Below, in pieces: positions 1 through 6,695 of a stretch of DNA of 11,289 nucleotides. The DNA comes from an uncultured Lachnospiraceae bacterium (GTDB lineage: Bacteria; Bacillota; Clostridia; Lachnospirales; Lachnospiraceae). Numbering within the stretch: the stretch's first letter is position 1; every line of letters begins with the position of its first letter. The notes under the pieces were generated by a model, which was not told the DNA's origin, searched no databases, and worked only from the letters and a program-made list of their open reading frames with translations. The translations under genes and the position numbers were made by a program. The stretch lies in contig CAMWOK010000070.1 of NCBI GenBank assembly GCA_947175845.1, forward strand, positions 1 through 11,289, given 5' to 3'.

Positions 1-1040
1 TCCCCCAGCCCTGTCATTCTGATGAAATGCCCGGGCTTAATCTCCGGTATCCCTGTGCAGGTACACTCGAGCGAGCCAAACCGGTACGAGATGTCCTCCA
101 TCATTGCCTGCGCCCTGTACTGTGCCTGTTCCTTCGCTATGGCGCCGGCGTCAATCACAATCTTTTTGGACTGGCTAATCAGCGCCTTCGCCTTGTTTCC
201 TGTCGAAATCTTGTTGGAAGTCTTCTCAACAGCCGATACCATCTCCGCCTTTGCTGTGTCCATGCCGCGCACCTCGACACTCCTTACAAGACCGGTCATA
301 TCATATGTGATATCATAGCTGCGGACCCCCCTGTCCATGCCAAGCTCCAACAGGCACTCCTCTGTGGCCTGCTTTGCCCTGCGGAAATAGACATCCCCTG
401 TATCAATATAAAATTCGTAATTAAACCGCTTTGCCGCTTTCACGATAAACTCATAATCACTCTCTGACACCATCTCCACCGTGCAGGCGGTAACCTGGTG
501 ATTCTGCCCGTTTGTCCTGTCGGGCGTGTCGTCCACGTGGACTGACCTCCATATGCCGTCCGCATTCATCTTCTGATACATGGGGCCGTTGAAAATCTCT
601 TTCACGGCGTCTCCGTAATTGCCCGCTGTCATCTGCCTGGCATAGCTGTTTGCCATCATCATTCCTTTTGCATCCATCGCAGTGACCTCCACATGATGGA
701 TATCGCTGTCGTTTCGGACAAAGCGTACCTGCGCGATAAAGCCCACAAAAACCTCCTCCATCATGCCGCCATATCCCATGGAAATCCTCACGGTGTTTCC
801 AAGCTGTACAAATTCCCTGCATCCGGAAAGTGCGTACTGTCCGGCCTCCACATTGTACACGCCATAGATCGAATAACTTGCCGCAGACGCCTCAAACCCG
901 CAGCTTAAATCCACGGAGATTTCGCTCAGCACCAGATTGCTGCGGTTGTCCGCAAAGATTTTGTCCCCCACCTGCAGCGTGGCCATCGGGTATATAAACT
1001 CACAATACTTTTTCTTAAGCTCCCTGTATTCTTTTCTCAT
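1..1040 (-). CDS. gpD/VgrG-like hub-spike protein, N-terminal part (3' end beyond window)
   Basis: Reading down from the ATG at 1040 gives 346 uninterrupted codons to the window edge, so the gene is cut off at its 3' end. I recognise the phage late control D / VgrG / Pvc8-type hub fold by its overall pattern. An early beta-rich part contains the VRISMGYGG and VFVGFIAQV segments. A segment ending HHVEVTAMDAKG precedes NYGDAVKEIF, then SESDYEFIVKAAKRFNYEFYI, and the visible end reads PEIKPGHFIRMTG. In this family the protein trimerises under the tube as the hub, and its C-terminal part forms the spike needle; that part would lie outside the window. The start follows the upstream stop after one base (TAAtATG), so translation is probably coupled, with a weak GAGGG site further upstream. 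Family call is confident; the C-terminal architecture is unknown. Confidence 0.88.
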   Translation of the reverse strand, partial: MRKEYRELKKKYCEFIYPMATLQVGDKIFADNRSNLVLSEISVDLSCGFEASAASYSIYGVYNVEAGQYALSGCREFVQLGNTVRISMGYGGMMEEVFVGFIAQVRFVRNDSDIHHVEVTAMDAKGMMMANSYARQMTAGNYGDAVKEIFNGPMYQKMNADGIWRSVHVDDTPDRTNGQNHQVTACTVEMVSESDYEFIVKAAKRFNYEFYIDTGDVYFRRAKQATEECLLELGMDRGVRSYDITYDMTGLVRSVEVRGMDTAKAEMVSAVEKTSNKISTGNKAKALISQSKKIVIDAGAIAKEQAQYRAQAMMEDISYRFGSLECTCTGIPEIKPGHFIRMTGLG

Positions 1041-1041
1041 A

Positions 1042-1692
1042 TTACCGTTCGCCCTCTTGCCCCTGCTTCGCGGGCTTGTCCTTGTGTTCCTCGTCCAGCC
1101 TGTCCAACGTCCTCTCAATCTGCTTTACGCTTGTCTCCGTCCTGACTGTGAGCTGCATATGCCCGCTGATTGGTCTTCCCACAGCATCGAACATATCATA
1201 CTCCCCGGAAAATCCGACGAGCTTTCCGCTCATCTCGATTTTTCCCCATGTAAACGTTACCTTCTTAGTCGGGCTGTCGTAGAGCATGTTCATCACCAGC
1301 TCCATCTGCTCCCGCACAGTCTCGTCTGTGTCGTTCACGCTGTGGAATACAAGCTCAAAGGACACGTCCACAGTACTCTTTCCAGTAATCGTCGTGACCA
1401 TCTCTGTACTCGATCCCACATCTAGCTGCGCAGTCTTTTCCGTGGATGTGCCTGCATGGCAGCGGATACTTGCCGGATTGTACTGTACCGAAATCACACC
1501 GTCCCTGATGGATGCTTTATTTCGTGCTGTATCTGGAGGCTGTGCTCTTTTGCCAGTACTTGCCGCCCCGCCCTTTAGCCGGCCCTTTGCTGCCGCAAGC
1601 ACATTGTCCTGTCTCTGAAAACGGCTGCCTGCCGAGTCGTTCTGTCGCACACCCTTGCTGCAGTCTATCTGGAGTATCGCTTTCTGTATCAT
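1042..1692 (-). CDS. CIS tube/adapter protein (Pvc7-like N-terminal domain, no LysM), copy 2
   Basis: A 216-residue protein of the contractile-injection-system tube family, the domain found at the N-terminus of Pvc7/Afp7 proteins and their T4 gp53-like relatives. Diagnostic parts are YNPASI at residues 71-76, a central beta-rich stretch with DVSFELVFHSV, and the C-terminal VTFTWGKIEMSGKLVGFSGE segment followed by MFDAVGRPISG. Such proteins join the end of the tube to the hub/spike. Residues 12-60 form a polar, low-order N-terminal extension absent from the neighbouring paralogue. A charged helical tail follows about residue 185 (KQIERTLDRLDEEHK). No LysM domain follows, although many relatives carry one. 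AGAGG five bases before the ATG supports the start. It shares the tube-domain landmarks with the gene just upstream and directly precedes the hub gene, as expected for an adapter. Confidence 0.82.
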   Translation of the reverse strand: MIQKAILQIDCSKGVRQNDSAGSRFQRQDNVLAAAKGRLKGGAASTGKRAQPPDTARNKASIRDGVISVQYNPASIRCHAGTSTEKTAQLDVGSSTEMVTTITGKSTVDVSFELVFHSVNDTDETVREQMELVMNMLYDSPTKKVTFTWGKIEMSGKLVGFSGEYDMFDAVGRPISGHMQLTVRTETSVKQIERTLDRLDEEHKDKPAKQGQEGER

Positions 1693-1719
1693 ATTTTCCT
1701 CTGTACTATCTTATATAAC

Positions 1720-2220
1720 CTACGTGACATCAATTGTAAAATCAACTGTCGCGCGCATTGGATCCCCTTCGCGGTTAAACAGGACATACTCCGCGTCCAC
1801 GCTCTTTACAACACCCTTATAGCACATGGTTCCCCAGTAAAAAGCCACCTGGCGCACATACGGATTCCTGACGATTGCAATGAACCGCTCCACCTCGGGC
1901 TGCACGCTGCAATCCTCATAAATGGTCCTGTCAAACACCAGCTTCACAGCCACATGAACCACCGCACTGGTATTTTCCGCCGCAGCTGTGCGCATCTGCC
2001 CGTTTTCATTCCGGGAAACATCCGCTTTCTCCTTTCCGGCGCTCGTCTCTCCGGAGGAAAACCGCAGAGAAGACGGGTTAAACTGCACCTTTAATGTCGT
2101 AACCTGACTTTTTGCCGAAGCTGTCTGATTTCCGGAGAGCACACTCTTTGTCGTGGTCTTAGACAGCGGCGCGCTGTCTAAATTCCTGCAGTCATACACC
2201 TCGATATATGCTGTCTCCAT
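1720..2220 (-). CDS. CIS tube/adapter protein (Pvc7-like N-terminal domain, no LysM), copy 1
   Basis: A 166-residue member of the same CIS tube/adapter family as the next gene. It begins METAYIEVYD and has FNPSSLRFSSGE from residue 47. Its central part contains VVHVAVKLVFDRTIYED, and it ends with VAFYWGTMCYKGVVKSVDAE, then LFNREGDPMRATVDFTIDV. These match the family's features: an N-P-[SA]-S/I motif near the front, a F-x-W-G strand, and a G-x-P near the end. The likely role is an adapter ring between tube and hub. There is no C-terminal LysM, so it consists of the core domain alone. An AAGGGGG ribosome site lies inside the end of the preceding gene, whose stop is 3 bases before this ATG, so the two are probably translationally coupled. 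Copies 1 and 2 are diverged and may form a mixed ring or two successive rings. Confidence 0.8.
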   Translation of the reverse strand: METAYIEVYDCRNLDSAPLSKTTTKSVLSGNQTASAKSQVTTLKVQFNPSSLRFSSGETSAGKEKADVSRNENGQMRTAAAENTSAVVHVAVKLVFDRTIYEDCSVQPEVERFIAIVRNPYVRQVAFYWGTMCYKGVVKSVDAEYVLFNREGDPMRATVDFTIDVT

Positions 2221-2223
2221 CTG

Positions 2224-4911
2224 TTAATACCCCCTTCGGCGCTGTTCATTTTTCAGTCTCCGCTCAAGTTCCAGATACACCATGTCCGAAAGCGCGTGCA
2301 CATGGGTTTTCATGCTGTGTTCCACCATATGCGTGATCTGTTCCCGGCTCTGGGCAATCAGTTCGCTGCGTACCTGCTCAATCTGATGCGCAGTAAGCAG
2401 TGTCTCCTCGTCTTTCGTCTCGACATTTTGTCTCAGAAGGCTGCTGCTCTCAATCGTTTCAAGCACCTCATCCACAACTTCCTGACGCGTCTGTTCCCGC
2501 GCCTTGTGCACCATCTGCACCTTGTTTTCCAGATTGTGTAAAACGGATCCCGCCTGCCGGTGAACAAGGTCCTGATGTTCCAGTACACCTGCCTCTCTCA
2601 GATTCAGAATATCCCTCCTGTGCTGAATATCGGCGGTCTGTTTCTGTATTTGCATAGTTTCTATCTGTTCTTCTAGTTCCTGCGCCTGTATAGTGGTATC
2701 TGTCCTGCGCACGTGTTCCCTGCGGTCAATCCAGCGCAAAAGTGCATATAGTTTCTTCTGCATTTCTCCGCGCAGCACCTGTTGCTTTCTGGTCAGAAGC
2801 GTTTCGCCTGCCTGCGCATACTCCTGCGGATGAACCGTATCGGCAGTCTGATATCCCGCACGCTGCTGATAGAGCTTTTGTACATCCGCGCCCGTTGTGT
2901 TCAGCACGGACGCGATGGTCTCCAAAAACAGATTCTGCGCGTCCTGCTCCTCTCCGGCTTGTTCGGGCATCGCCGCTCTGTATTCATAGTTCTCACCCTT
3001 CTCTGATTTTGTCCTGGGCACATCGTCATTTCCATATCCCATCAGATGTTCATAGTAGATTCTTGTGTTCTCATCCGTGACGCTTAAAATCCGCTCAATT
3101 TCGTATGGTATCTGATTTACAAGCACCTGCGGGATTCTCCTTTCGCCCGCCGCATCCCCGTAGATTTCCTGCAGCACCTGCCCGGGATGGTCAAGCGCCC
3201 GAAGCGCCGCCTCTCTTGCCTGTGCCCTGTCCACGACAACACGCCTTGACGTATCCTTTGTCTCCTCCTTGCTTTCAAGGAGCTGTTTCATATAAAGGTT
3301 ATGCTGGTTAATCTGCTCGAGCAGCCCGATATTTTCCATGAGCGGCACATTCGTATCCGCCGCGGACTCCGCATATCTGTGTATCAGCTCATAAACTGCC
3401 CCTCCACGCTCCGGCCCCGGCGTCCGCTTTGGCTGATACTCGGCGCCCTTCTCTTTTTGCGCCGTCTTTTGCAGCGCTTTGCCGATATCTTTCTCTGCAC
3501 TGCCTGTGCGTTTTTGCAGGACATTTTCCTCACCGATCGCCGCCAGGATTCCAGGCATCGTGTCATCTTCAAATCCGTCTGCATTTTCTCCCAAACTGTA
3601 CCCCTGCGCATCCGAAGAAAAATACAGTTCAGTTTTATTCTGCCGCAGAATCCGATACGCCGCCTCAAACTGGCTGCGCTCATCAATATATTGTCTTTTT
3701 TCCTCCATATAGTACACATGCGGCTGTGTCAGCACCTGTGCCTGCCGTGCAGCCTGAAGCTCTATCACAAGCTGCTTTTGCAGATTCTGGTTCTCCAGCA
3801 TGGCGAACACAATATCCTGGCGCAGGTCCTCGTACACATCCTCCTCCGAGGAATTGTATGACCTGTCCACAAATTCCAGCAGCTGTGTCAGATGCAGTTC
3901 ATCCTGCACCAGCTCATTCATGCGTACTGTGTACGCCTGAAACTGCACGTCAGCGGCCGCGCCACGCTCCTGATAACAGTGAAAACGCTCCAGCACATTC
4001 TCCGCGCTTCTGTAGAAAATCTTGTCATAATTTTTCCACACATTTGTGCCGCCGTATTCGTACTGCAATGCGTAACCCGCCACACTGACAATGTTTTCAA
4101 GAACCGCAGCACTCATGCGCTCTACAAGTTTCTCACGCGTCAGCTCATTTAATGTAAGCAGCTTTGTCTCATAACCAGAATAGCTGCTAAATACCGCGGG
4201 ATTTGCCTGCCAGTAGATGTTTTCCCGATACTGCGACAGCTGGATTCTGTCGGCCTGCCGCATCCACTCAATCGCCTGAAAGCTTCCCGCAGCGCGCTCC
4301 CTGACCTGCACCGGATTCTGATAACAGTACACCGTATTGCTGCATTCCGCTGTCATCAGCCTTCTGAAAATATCATTGTGCAGATAGTGTTCAGACCGAT
4401 ATTCCTTTCTGATCCGTTCCAGCGCCTGCCTGTCAAAGACAGTATTGTCCAGCAGGCGGTTCACTGTGTAAGAAAATTCCCTGCCCTCGTCAGAATACCG
4501 GTTAATCAGTGACACCGCCAACGCATTTTCTTCCATATGAAGTTTTACCTGCTGCATAAATTCACTGACATCTGTAATTCCAAGCTTCTGAAGGACGGTT
4601 GCGACAAACACCTCATCCTGATAAGTAAACTGCGGGGAGGAATATAACATAAGACGGTTCACAAGACGGTTCACAAGCTCCATCCGGACCTGGTTGTCCA
4701 CCTGAATCTGGTTCTCTACCAGAAACGGCCCGCCGCTTTTGATACCGATGTAAATATCAGGCTCCTGCACCGTCATATGAAGCAGATCCTCTCCCGTCAC
4801 AGACGCTCCAAAGGTCTGATAATTGCCGCATATTTTCTCTCCCAGACTGTCAGAATAAATCCCAAAGGCGGAAACACTCTGCAGCTTGAGCGGATTTTTT
4901 AAGATCAGCAT
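2224..4911 (-). CDS. Large helical CIS-associated protein of unknown family (895 aa)
   Basis: I do not recognise a family. Residues 1-75 look beta-rich, including QEPDIYIGIKSGGPFLVENQ. Residues 80-480 look mainly alpha-helical, with many E, Q, R and aromatic residues. Around 480-505 is a K/P/G-rich linker (YQPKRTPGPERGG). From about 510 the chain is helical again, and 710-895 is a long, strongly charged, heptad-like region rich in Q, E, R and H that ends in a basic RRRGY. I see no signal peptide, transmembrane segment or catalytic motif. It sits between the second tube-like protein and the two tube adapters, with an AGGGGGTG site before the ATG. This position corresponds to the tape-measure gene T in P2-like phages (E, E', T, U, D), and its length is of that order. 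A tape-measure, internal lumen or baseplate-scaffold role is therefore possible but unproven; it lacks the hydrophobic stretches common in phage tape measures. Confidence 0.85.
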   Translation of the reverse strand: MLILKNPLKLQSVSAFGIYSDSLGEKICGNYQTFGASVTGEDLLHMTVQEPDIYIGIKSGGPFLVENQIQVDNQVRMELVNRLVNRLMLYSSPQFTYQDEVFVATVLQKLGITDVSEFMQQVKLHMEENALAVSLINRYSDEGREFSYTVNRLLDNTVFDRQALERIRKEYRSEHYLHNDIFRRLMTAECSNTVYCYQNPVQVRERAAGSFQAIEWMRQADRIQLSQYRENIYWQANPAVFSSYSGYETKLLTLNELTREKLVERMSAAVLENIVSVAGYALQYEYGGTNVWKNYDKIFYRSAENVLERFHCYQERGAAADVQFQAYTVRMNELVQDELHLTQLLEFVDRSYNSSEEDVYEDLRQDIVFAMLENQNLQKQLVIELQAARQAQVLTQPHVYYMEEKRQYIDERSQFEAAYRILRQNKTELYFSSDAQGYSLGENADGFEDDTMPGILAAIGEENVLQKRTGSAEKDIGKALQKTAQKEKGAEYQPKRTPGPERGGAVYELIHRYAESAADTNVPLMENIGLLEQINQHNLYMKQLLESKEETKDTSRRVVVDRAQAREAALRALDHPGQVLQEIYGDAAGERRIPQVLVNQIPYEIERILSVTDENTRIYYEHLMGYGNDDVPRTKSEKGENYEYRAAMPEQAGEEQDAQNLFLETIASVLNTTGADVQKLYQQRAGYQTADTVHPQEYAQAGETLLTRKQQVLRGEMQKKLYALLRWIDRREHVRRTDTTIQAQELEEQIETMQIQKQTADIQHRRDILNLREAGVLEHQDLVHRQAGSVLHNLENKVQMVHKAREQTRQEVVDEVLETIESSSLLRQNVETKDEETLLTAHQIEQVRSELIAQSREQITHMVEHSMKTHVHALSDMVYLELERRLKNEQRRRGY
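4651..4674 (-). repeat. 12-bp in-frame tandem duplication inside the 895-aa gene
   Basis: On the plus strand, aagacggttcac occurs twice in direct succession. In the coding direction it gives V80-N-R-L followed by V84-N-R-L, a perfect duplication of four residues. It keeps the reading frame and probably adds one turn to a helix. Identity at the DNA level suggests a recent slippage event. Confidence 0.85.
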
Positions 4912-4927
4912 GCTGCACCCCCTAAAT

Positions 4928-5533
4928 TTATGTCCTTGCGCTGCGCTTTTCAGGCCACTTCCTGCTCATCTGCTCCATATCCTTTTTTCGAACCTCATTT
5001 TTGTCGTGTGCGGCATGCCGCATTCCTGTCCCCTGATACTTCTTACCAGACTGGTCAATTTTCCACAAAGGCAGGATTACCTCATTTGCTTTCTTCTCAA
5101 CAGAGACCTGCTGATATGCAATCTGAATCGTCTCCGTCATCAGTCCGCTGTGCTCTGCATCCAGATCCCCGTACTTCTTGCTCAGCACCGTACATCCTGA
5201 AAAAGTGAATACCATCGGCGCATCTGCAAACATACCCAAATGACGATCCACATAGAGCACAAGCGGTATCGCACACTGTTTCCCCACAGGAAGCGGATCC
5301 ATGTACGCCTCTCCGATATACCGCTCAACCTGCAGAATATTCGGTTTTGAGGACGGCTTCTCGCGCAGCTGCACATAGCTGTTCACGCCGCCCTCCAAAA
5401 TATTCTCATACTCCCGCTCCTGCATGATACCGCTCACCTTAGTGCACGCCAGGTCATAGACCGCATCCACCCGCAGCAGGAAAATGTTATTGATCAGAGG
5501 ATTTTTGGCTAAGTCCTTTCTTGTCTCATTCAA
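4928..5533 (-). CDS. Second tube-like protein (T4 gp19 / Pvc5-like family) with basic C-terminal tail
   Basis: A 201-residue protein. The N-terminal part, KNPLINNIFLLRVDAV, is followed by an ERYIGEAYMDPLPVGKQCAI segment and FTFSGCTVLSKKYGDLDAE. These resemble the tube-fold proteins that occur beside the main tube protein in CIS loci and cap or initiate the tube at the baseplate. It diverges from the 164-residue main tube protein, so a specialised ring is more likely than bulk tube. About 45 residues after PLWKIDQSG form a polar, strongly basic tail ending EKRSART, which is unusual for a tube subunit. The start is taken as TTG at 5533. The next in-frame ATG lies about 36 codons downstream (Ile-Met-Gln) and would remove a well-formed N-terminus, and a GGGAAGG site lies 8 bases before the TTG. 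The start overlaps the stop of the preceding DUF6760 frame. Confidence 0.75.
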   Translation of the reverse strand: MNETRKDLAKNPLINNIFLLRVDAVYDLACTKVSGIMQEREYENILEGGVNSYVQLREKPSSKPNILQVERYIGEAYMDPLPVGKQCAIPLVLYVDRHLGMFADAPMVFTFSGCTVLSKKYGDLDAEHSGLMTETIQIAYQQVSVEKKANEVILPLWKIDQSGKKYQGTGMRHAAHDKNEVRKKDMEQMSRKWPEKRSART

Positions 5534-5715
5534 AACAAATTCCTTCCCTTTTCCTTCTGTTTATCTGAGAGGGACAGACTCCTGTTGATGTCCGAGATTT
5601 CGCTGCACCATTTTCTGCGCATCGCATGTTCCATGCCAAGCACAGACGCGTCACTCCAATGAAAATAGTACGAGATAAACGCCATCTCTTTGTACATCTC
5701 CTCGGCGGGATACAG
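5530..5715 (-). CDS. DUF6760-family small CIS protein, no ordinary start codon (CTG start or -1 frameshift product)
   Basis: This short frame ends at TGA 5532-5530. From a CTG at 5715 it would encode 61 residues: Y-P-A-E-E-M-Y-K-E-M-A-F-I-S-Y-Y-F-H-W after the start, then GMEHAMRRKWCSEISDINRSL and a charged tail. I recognise the pattern (YP....YEE.AFIAYHFHW...EIL.LEH..RR.W..EI..IN) as the DUF6760 family, small proteins found in CIS loci next to the tail-assembly protein. Their function is not established. No ATG, GTG or TTG precedes the conserved Tyr-Pro. The first ATG (codon 7) abuts GAGGAG with no spacing. CTG has AGAGGG six bases upstream and overlaps the previous gene's end. Alternatively the frame is reached by -1 frameshifting from the upstream gene; it is open from 5748 onward. 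Its identity is fairly sure, its start is not. Confidence 0.72.
   Translation of the reverse strand: MYPAEEMYKEMAFISYYFHWSDASVLGMEHAMRRKWCSEISDINRSLSLSDKQKEKGRNLF
5542..5548 (-). promoter_or_regulatory. Ribosome binding site supporting the TTG start at 5533
   Basis: GGGAAGG on the minus strand is followed by 8 bases and then TTG. It lies inside the end of the DUF6760 frame. It supports a non-ATG start for the second tube-like protein, because no ATG lies in that frame between the upstream in-frame TAA and the TTG. Confidence 0.6.
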
Positions 5716-5750
5716 CCTTATCCCTCTCGTGTAAAATTTAACGCTACCTC
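5707..5750 (-). promoter_or_regulatory. Candidate programmed -1 ribosomal frameshift signal
   Basis: In the minus-strand mRNA a canonical X XXY YYZ heptamer, A AAU UUU, occupies 5739-5733. It is in phase with the zero-frame codons TTA AAT TTT (Leu116-Asn117-Phe118). After an 8-nt spacer a perfect 6-bp stem GGGATA/TATCCC with a 6-nt loop spans 5724-5707. A Shine-Dalgarno-like GAGG lies 7 nt before the heptamer (5750-5747). The zero-frame stop TAA at 5720-5718 falls within the stem-loop, and the downstream DUF6760 frame is exactly -1. A slip would yield a 185-residue fusion, 118 residues of the assembly protein plus 67 from the -1 frame. The arrangement resembles dnaX and tail-chaperone G/GT signals. 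Whether it is used is an inference. Confidence 0.55.
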
Positions 5751-6086
5751 ATGCACAGCCCCGCATTCCGGGCACACTGCCTTTAGCGTGACTGGCTCTG
5801 CATTGTTAATCTTCTGATACATATCCTGCAAAAATGCCATGTCCGCCGTGAAGAGCTTCTCGATCAGCGTCGTTGTGACCATCTCCACACCCTCGAGCTC
5901 TGTGACGACTTTTGACAGCACGACAATGCTCAGATAGGACGGATTACTCAAAACGCGCGGATCTCTTGTGGCACTGATCTCGTCGCCCGCCGTGGCAAGG
6001 CGCATTCTTCCCTTTCTATGAATTCCCCCTCCGCTGTCGACATAACCCTTAGGCAGTTCAAACGCATAGACCGTCTGCATTTCCAT
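5718..6086 (-). CDS. Tail-assembly protein (P2 E / Mu gp41-like position), CxxC motif
   Basis: A 122-residue soluble protein directly after the tube gene, where phages and CIS loci keep a tail-assembly protein. The N-terminus, YAFELPKGYVDSGGGIHRKG, is followed by GRMRLATAGDEISATRDPRVLSN, a pattern I associate with the conserved 'phage tail assembly' family of CIS loci. Residues 50-95 look helical. Near the end are C105-P-E-C108 and H112, half of a possible zinc ribbon; I see no second cysteine pair. By analogy with P2 E or lambda G it may be a chaperone for tail or tape-measure assembly, but I infer this from position and general resemblance. GGAGGAG lies about 7 bases before the ATG. Its last codons carry a candidate -1 slippery site, so some ribosomes may read on into the DUF6760 frame. 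Confidence 0.78.
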   Translation of the reverse strand: MEMQTVYAFELPKGYVDSGGGIHRKGRMRLATAGDEISATRDPRVLSNPSYLSIVVLSKVVTELEGVEMVTTTLIEKLFTADMAFLQDMYQKINNAEPVTLKAVCPECGAVHEVALNFTREG

Positions 6087-6147
6087 CTGTATCTCCTCCG
6101 TTTATTATAAACCGCTGCGCTTTAGAAACGGCGACCGCTTACCGTCA

Positions 6148-6642
6148 TTAATTTGGTATGATAAGCTCTTCATATGCAATCTCGACGGACTCGATTGCCA
6201 CTTCGTTTGCTGTCGCGTTTAAGTCAGGCGCGTTATATTTTGCCACCCACGCGTTTGTAAGCACCCACACCCTGGTGCCCTGAATGCTGGTGACTGCAGT
6301 GGCTGGCGTCCCCTGATTGGTGTCAATCAGCTCAATGGATACCTTCGAGCGCGGCATCTCTCCTCTTGTTTCGCTCACACATTCCTGAATCCAGGTCTTA
6401 AACGCATTGTCGAGCGTGTAGCCCATCTTCAGTGTGACATTGCCGTGCTTTACCAGTCCAGGCATCTTGACCGGAGCCATGCTGTGTGCATTTCCCTGCC
6501 GGAACTCAATGACGTCCACGGACGCCTCCACACCGCTGACCTCGCTGAATGCCGCCGTTCCGCTCACCGAATCGACCGTGACGAGGAAGTTCATCTTCGT
6601 CAACGGATATGCCAATCCCGAACCATTATCATAAGTTGCCAT
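6148..6642 (-). CDS. CIS inner tube protein (phage T4 gp19 / Pvc1-like)
   Basis: A 164-residue protein with the features of the phage tail tube / Hcp-like fold used by CIS. It reads YPLTKMNFLVTVDSVSGTAAFSEVSGVEA, then a VIEFRQGN segment, KMPGLVKHGNVTLKMGYT, and a C-terminal VAIESVEIAYEEL. Stacked hexameric rings of this protein form the inner tube that is driven out when the sheath contracts. Its length is typical for the family. AAAGGAG lies 8 bases before the ATG, a strong site consistent with the need for many copies. It follows the sheath gene after a 53-base gap in which I see no terminator or promoter. Family assignment is confident. Confidence 0.93.
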   Translation of the reverse strand: MATYDNGSGLAYPLTKMNFLVTVDSVSGTAAFSEVSGVEASVDVIEFRQGNAHSMAPVKMPGLVKHGNVTLKMGYTLDNAFKTWIQECVSETRGEMPRSKVSIELIDTNQGTPATAVTSIQGTRVWVLTNAWVAKYNAPDLNATANEVAIESVEIAYEELIIPN

Positions 6643-6695
6643 AATTTTTACTCCTTTGCTGATTTAGTGATTTTCTATCGTTCCATTCTCTGCGC

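Noticed and set aside
22..467. Plus-strand frames near the left edge as genes
   Set aside because: They lie antisense to the gpD/VgrG-like reading frame, which is continuous from 1040 to the edge and has strong family features.
3301..4088. Several long plus-strand frames opposite the 895-aa gene
   Set aside because: Their products are rich in Pro, Arg, His and Cys, typical of antisense shadows, and they have no ribosome sites or family patterns. The minus-strand gene covers the whole stretch.
5707..5724. The GGGATA/TATCCC stem-loop as a transcription terminator
   Set aside because: No run of U follows it, the stem is short, and it lies within coding sequence of a continuing operon. A frameshift stimulator fits better.
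6098..6114. TATAAT and an imperfect palindrome (CGGTTTATAATAAACGG on the minus strand) before the tail-assembly gene, as a promoter or operator
   Set aside because: No matching -35 element lies 16-18 bases upstream, and a start site seven bases after it would fall in the ribosome binding site. The palindrome has only a 5-bp core stem and a mismatch.
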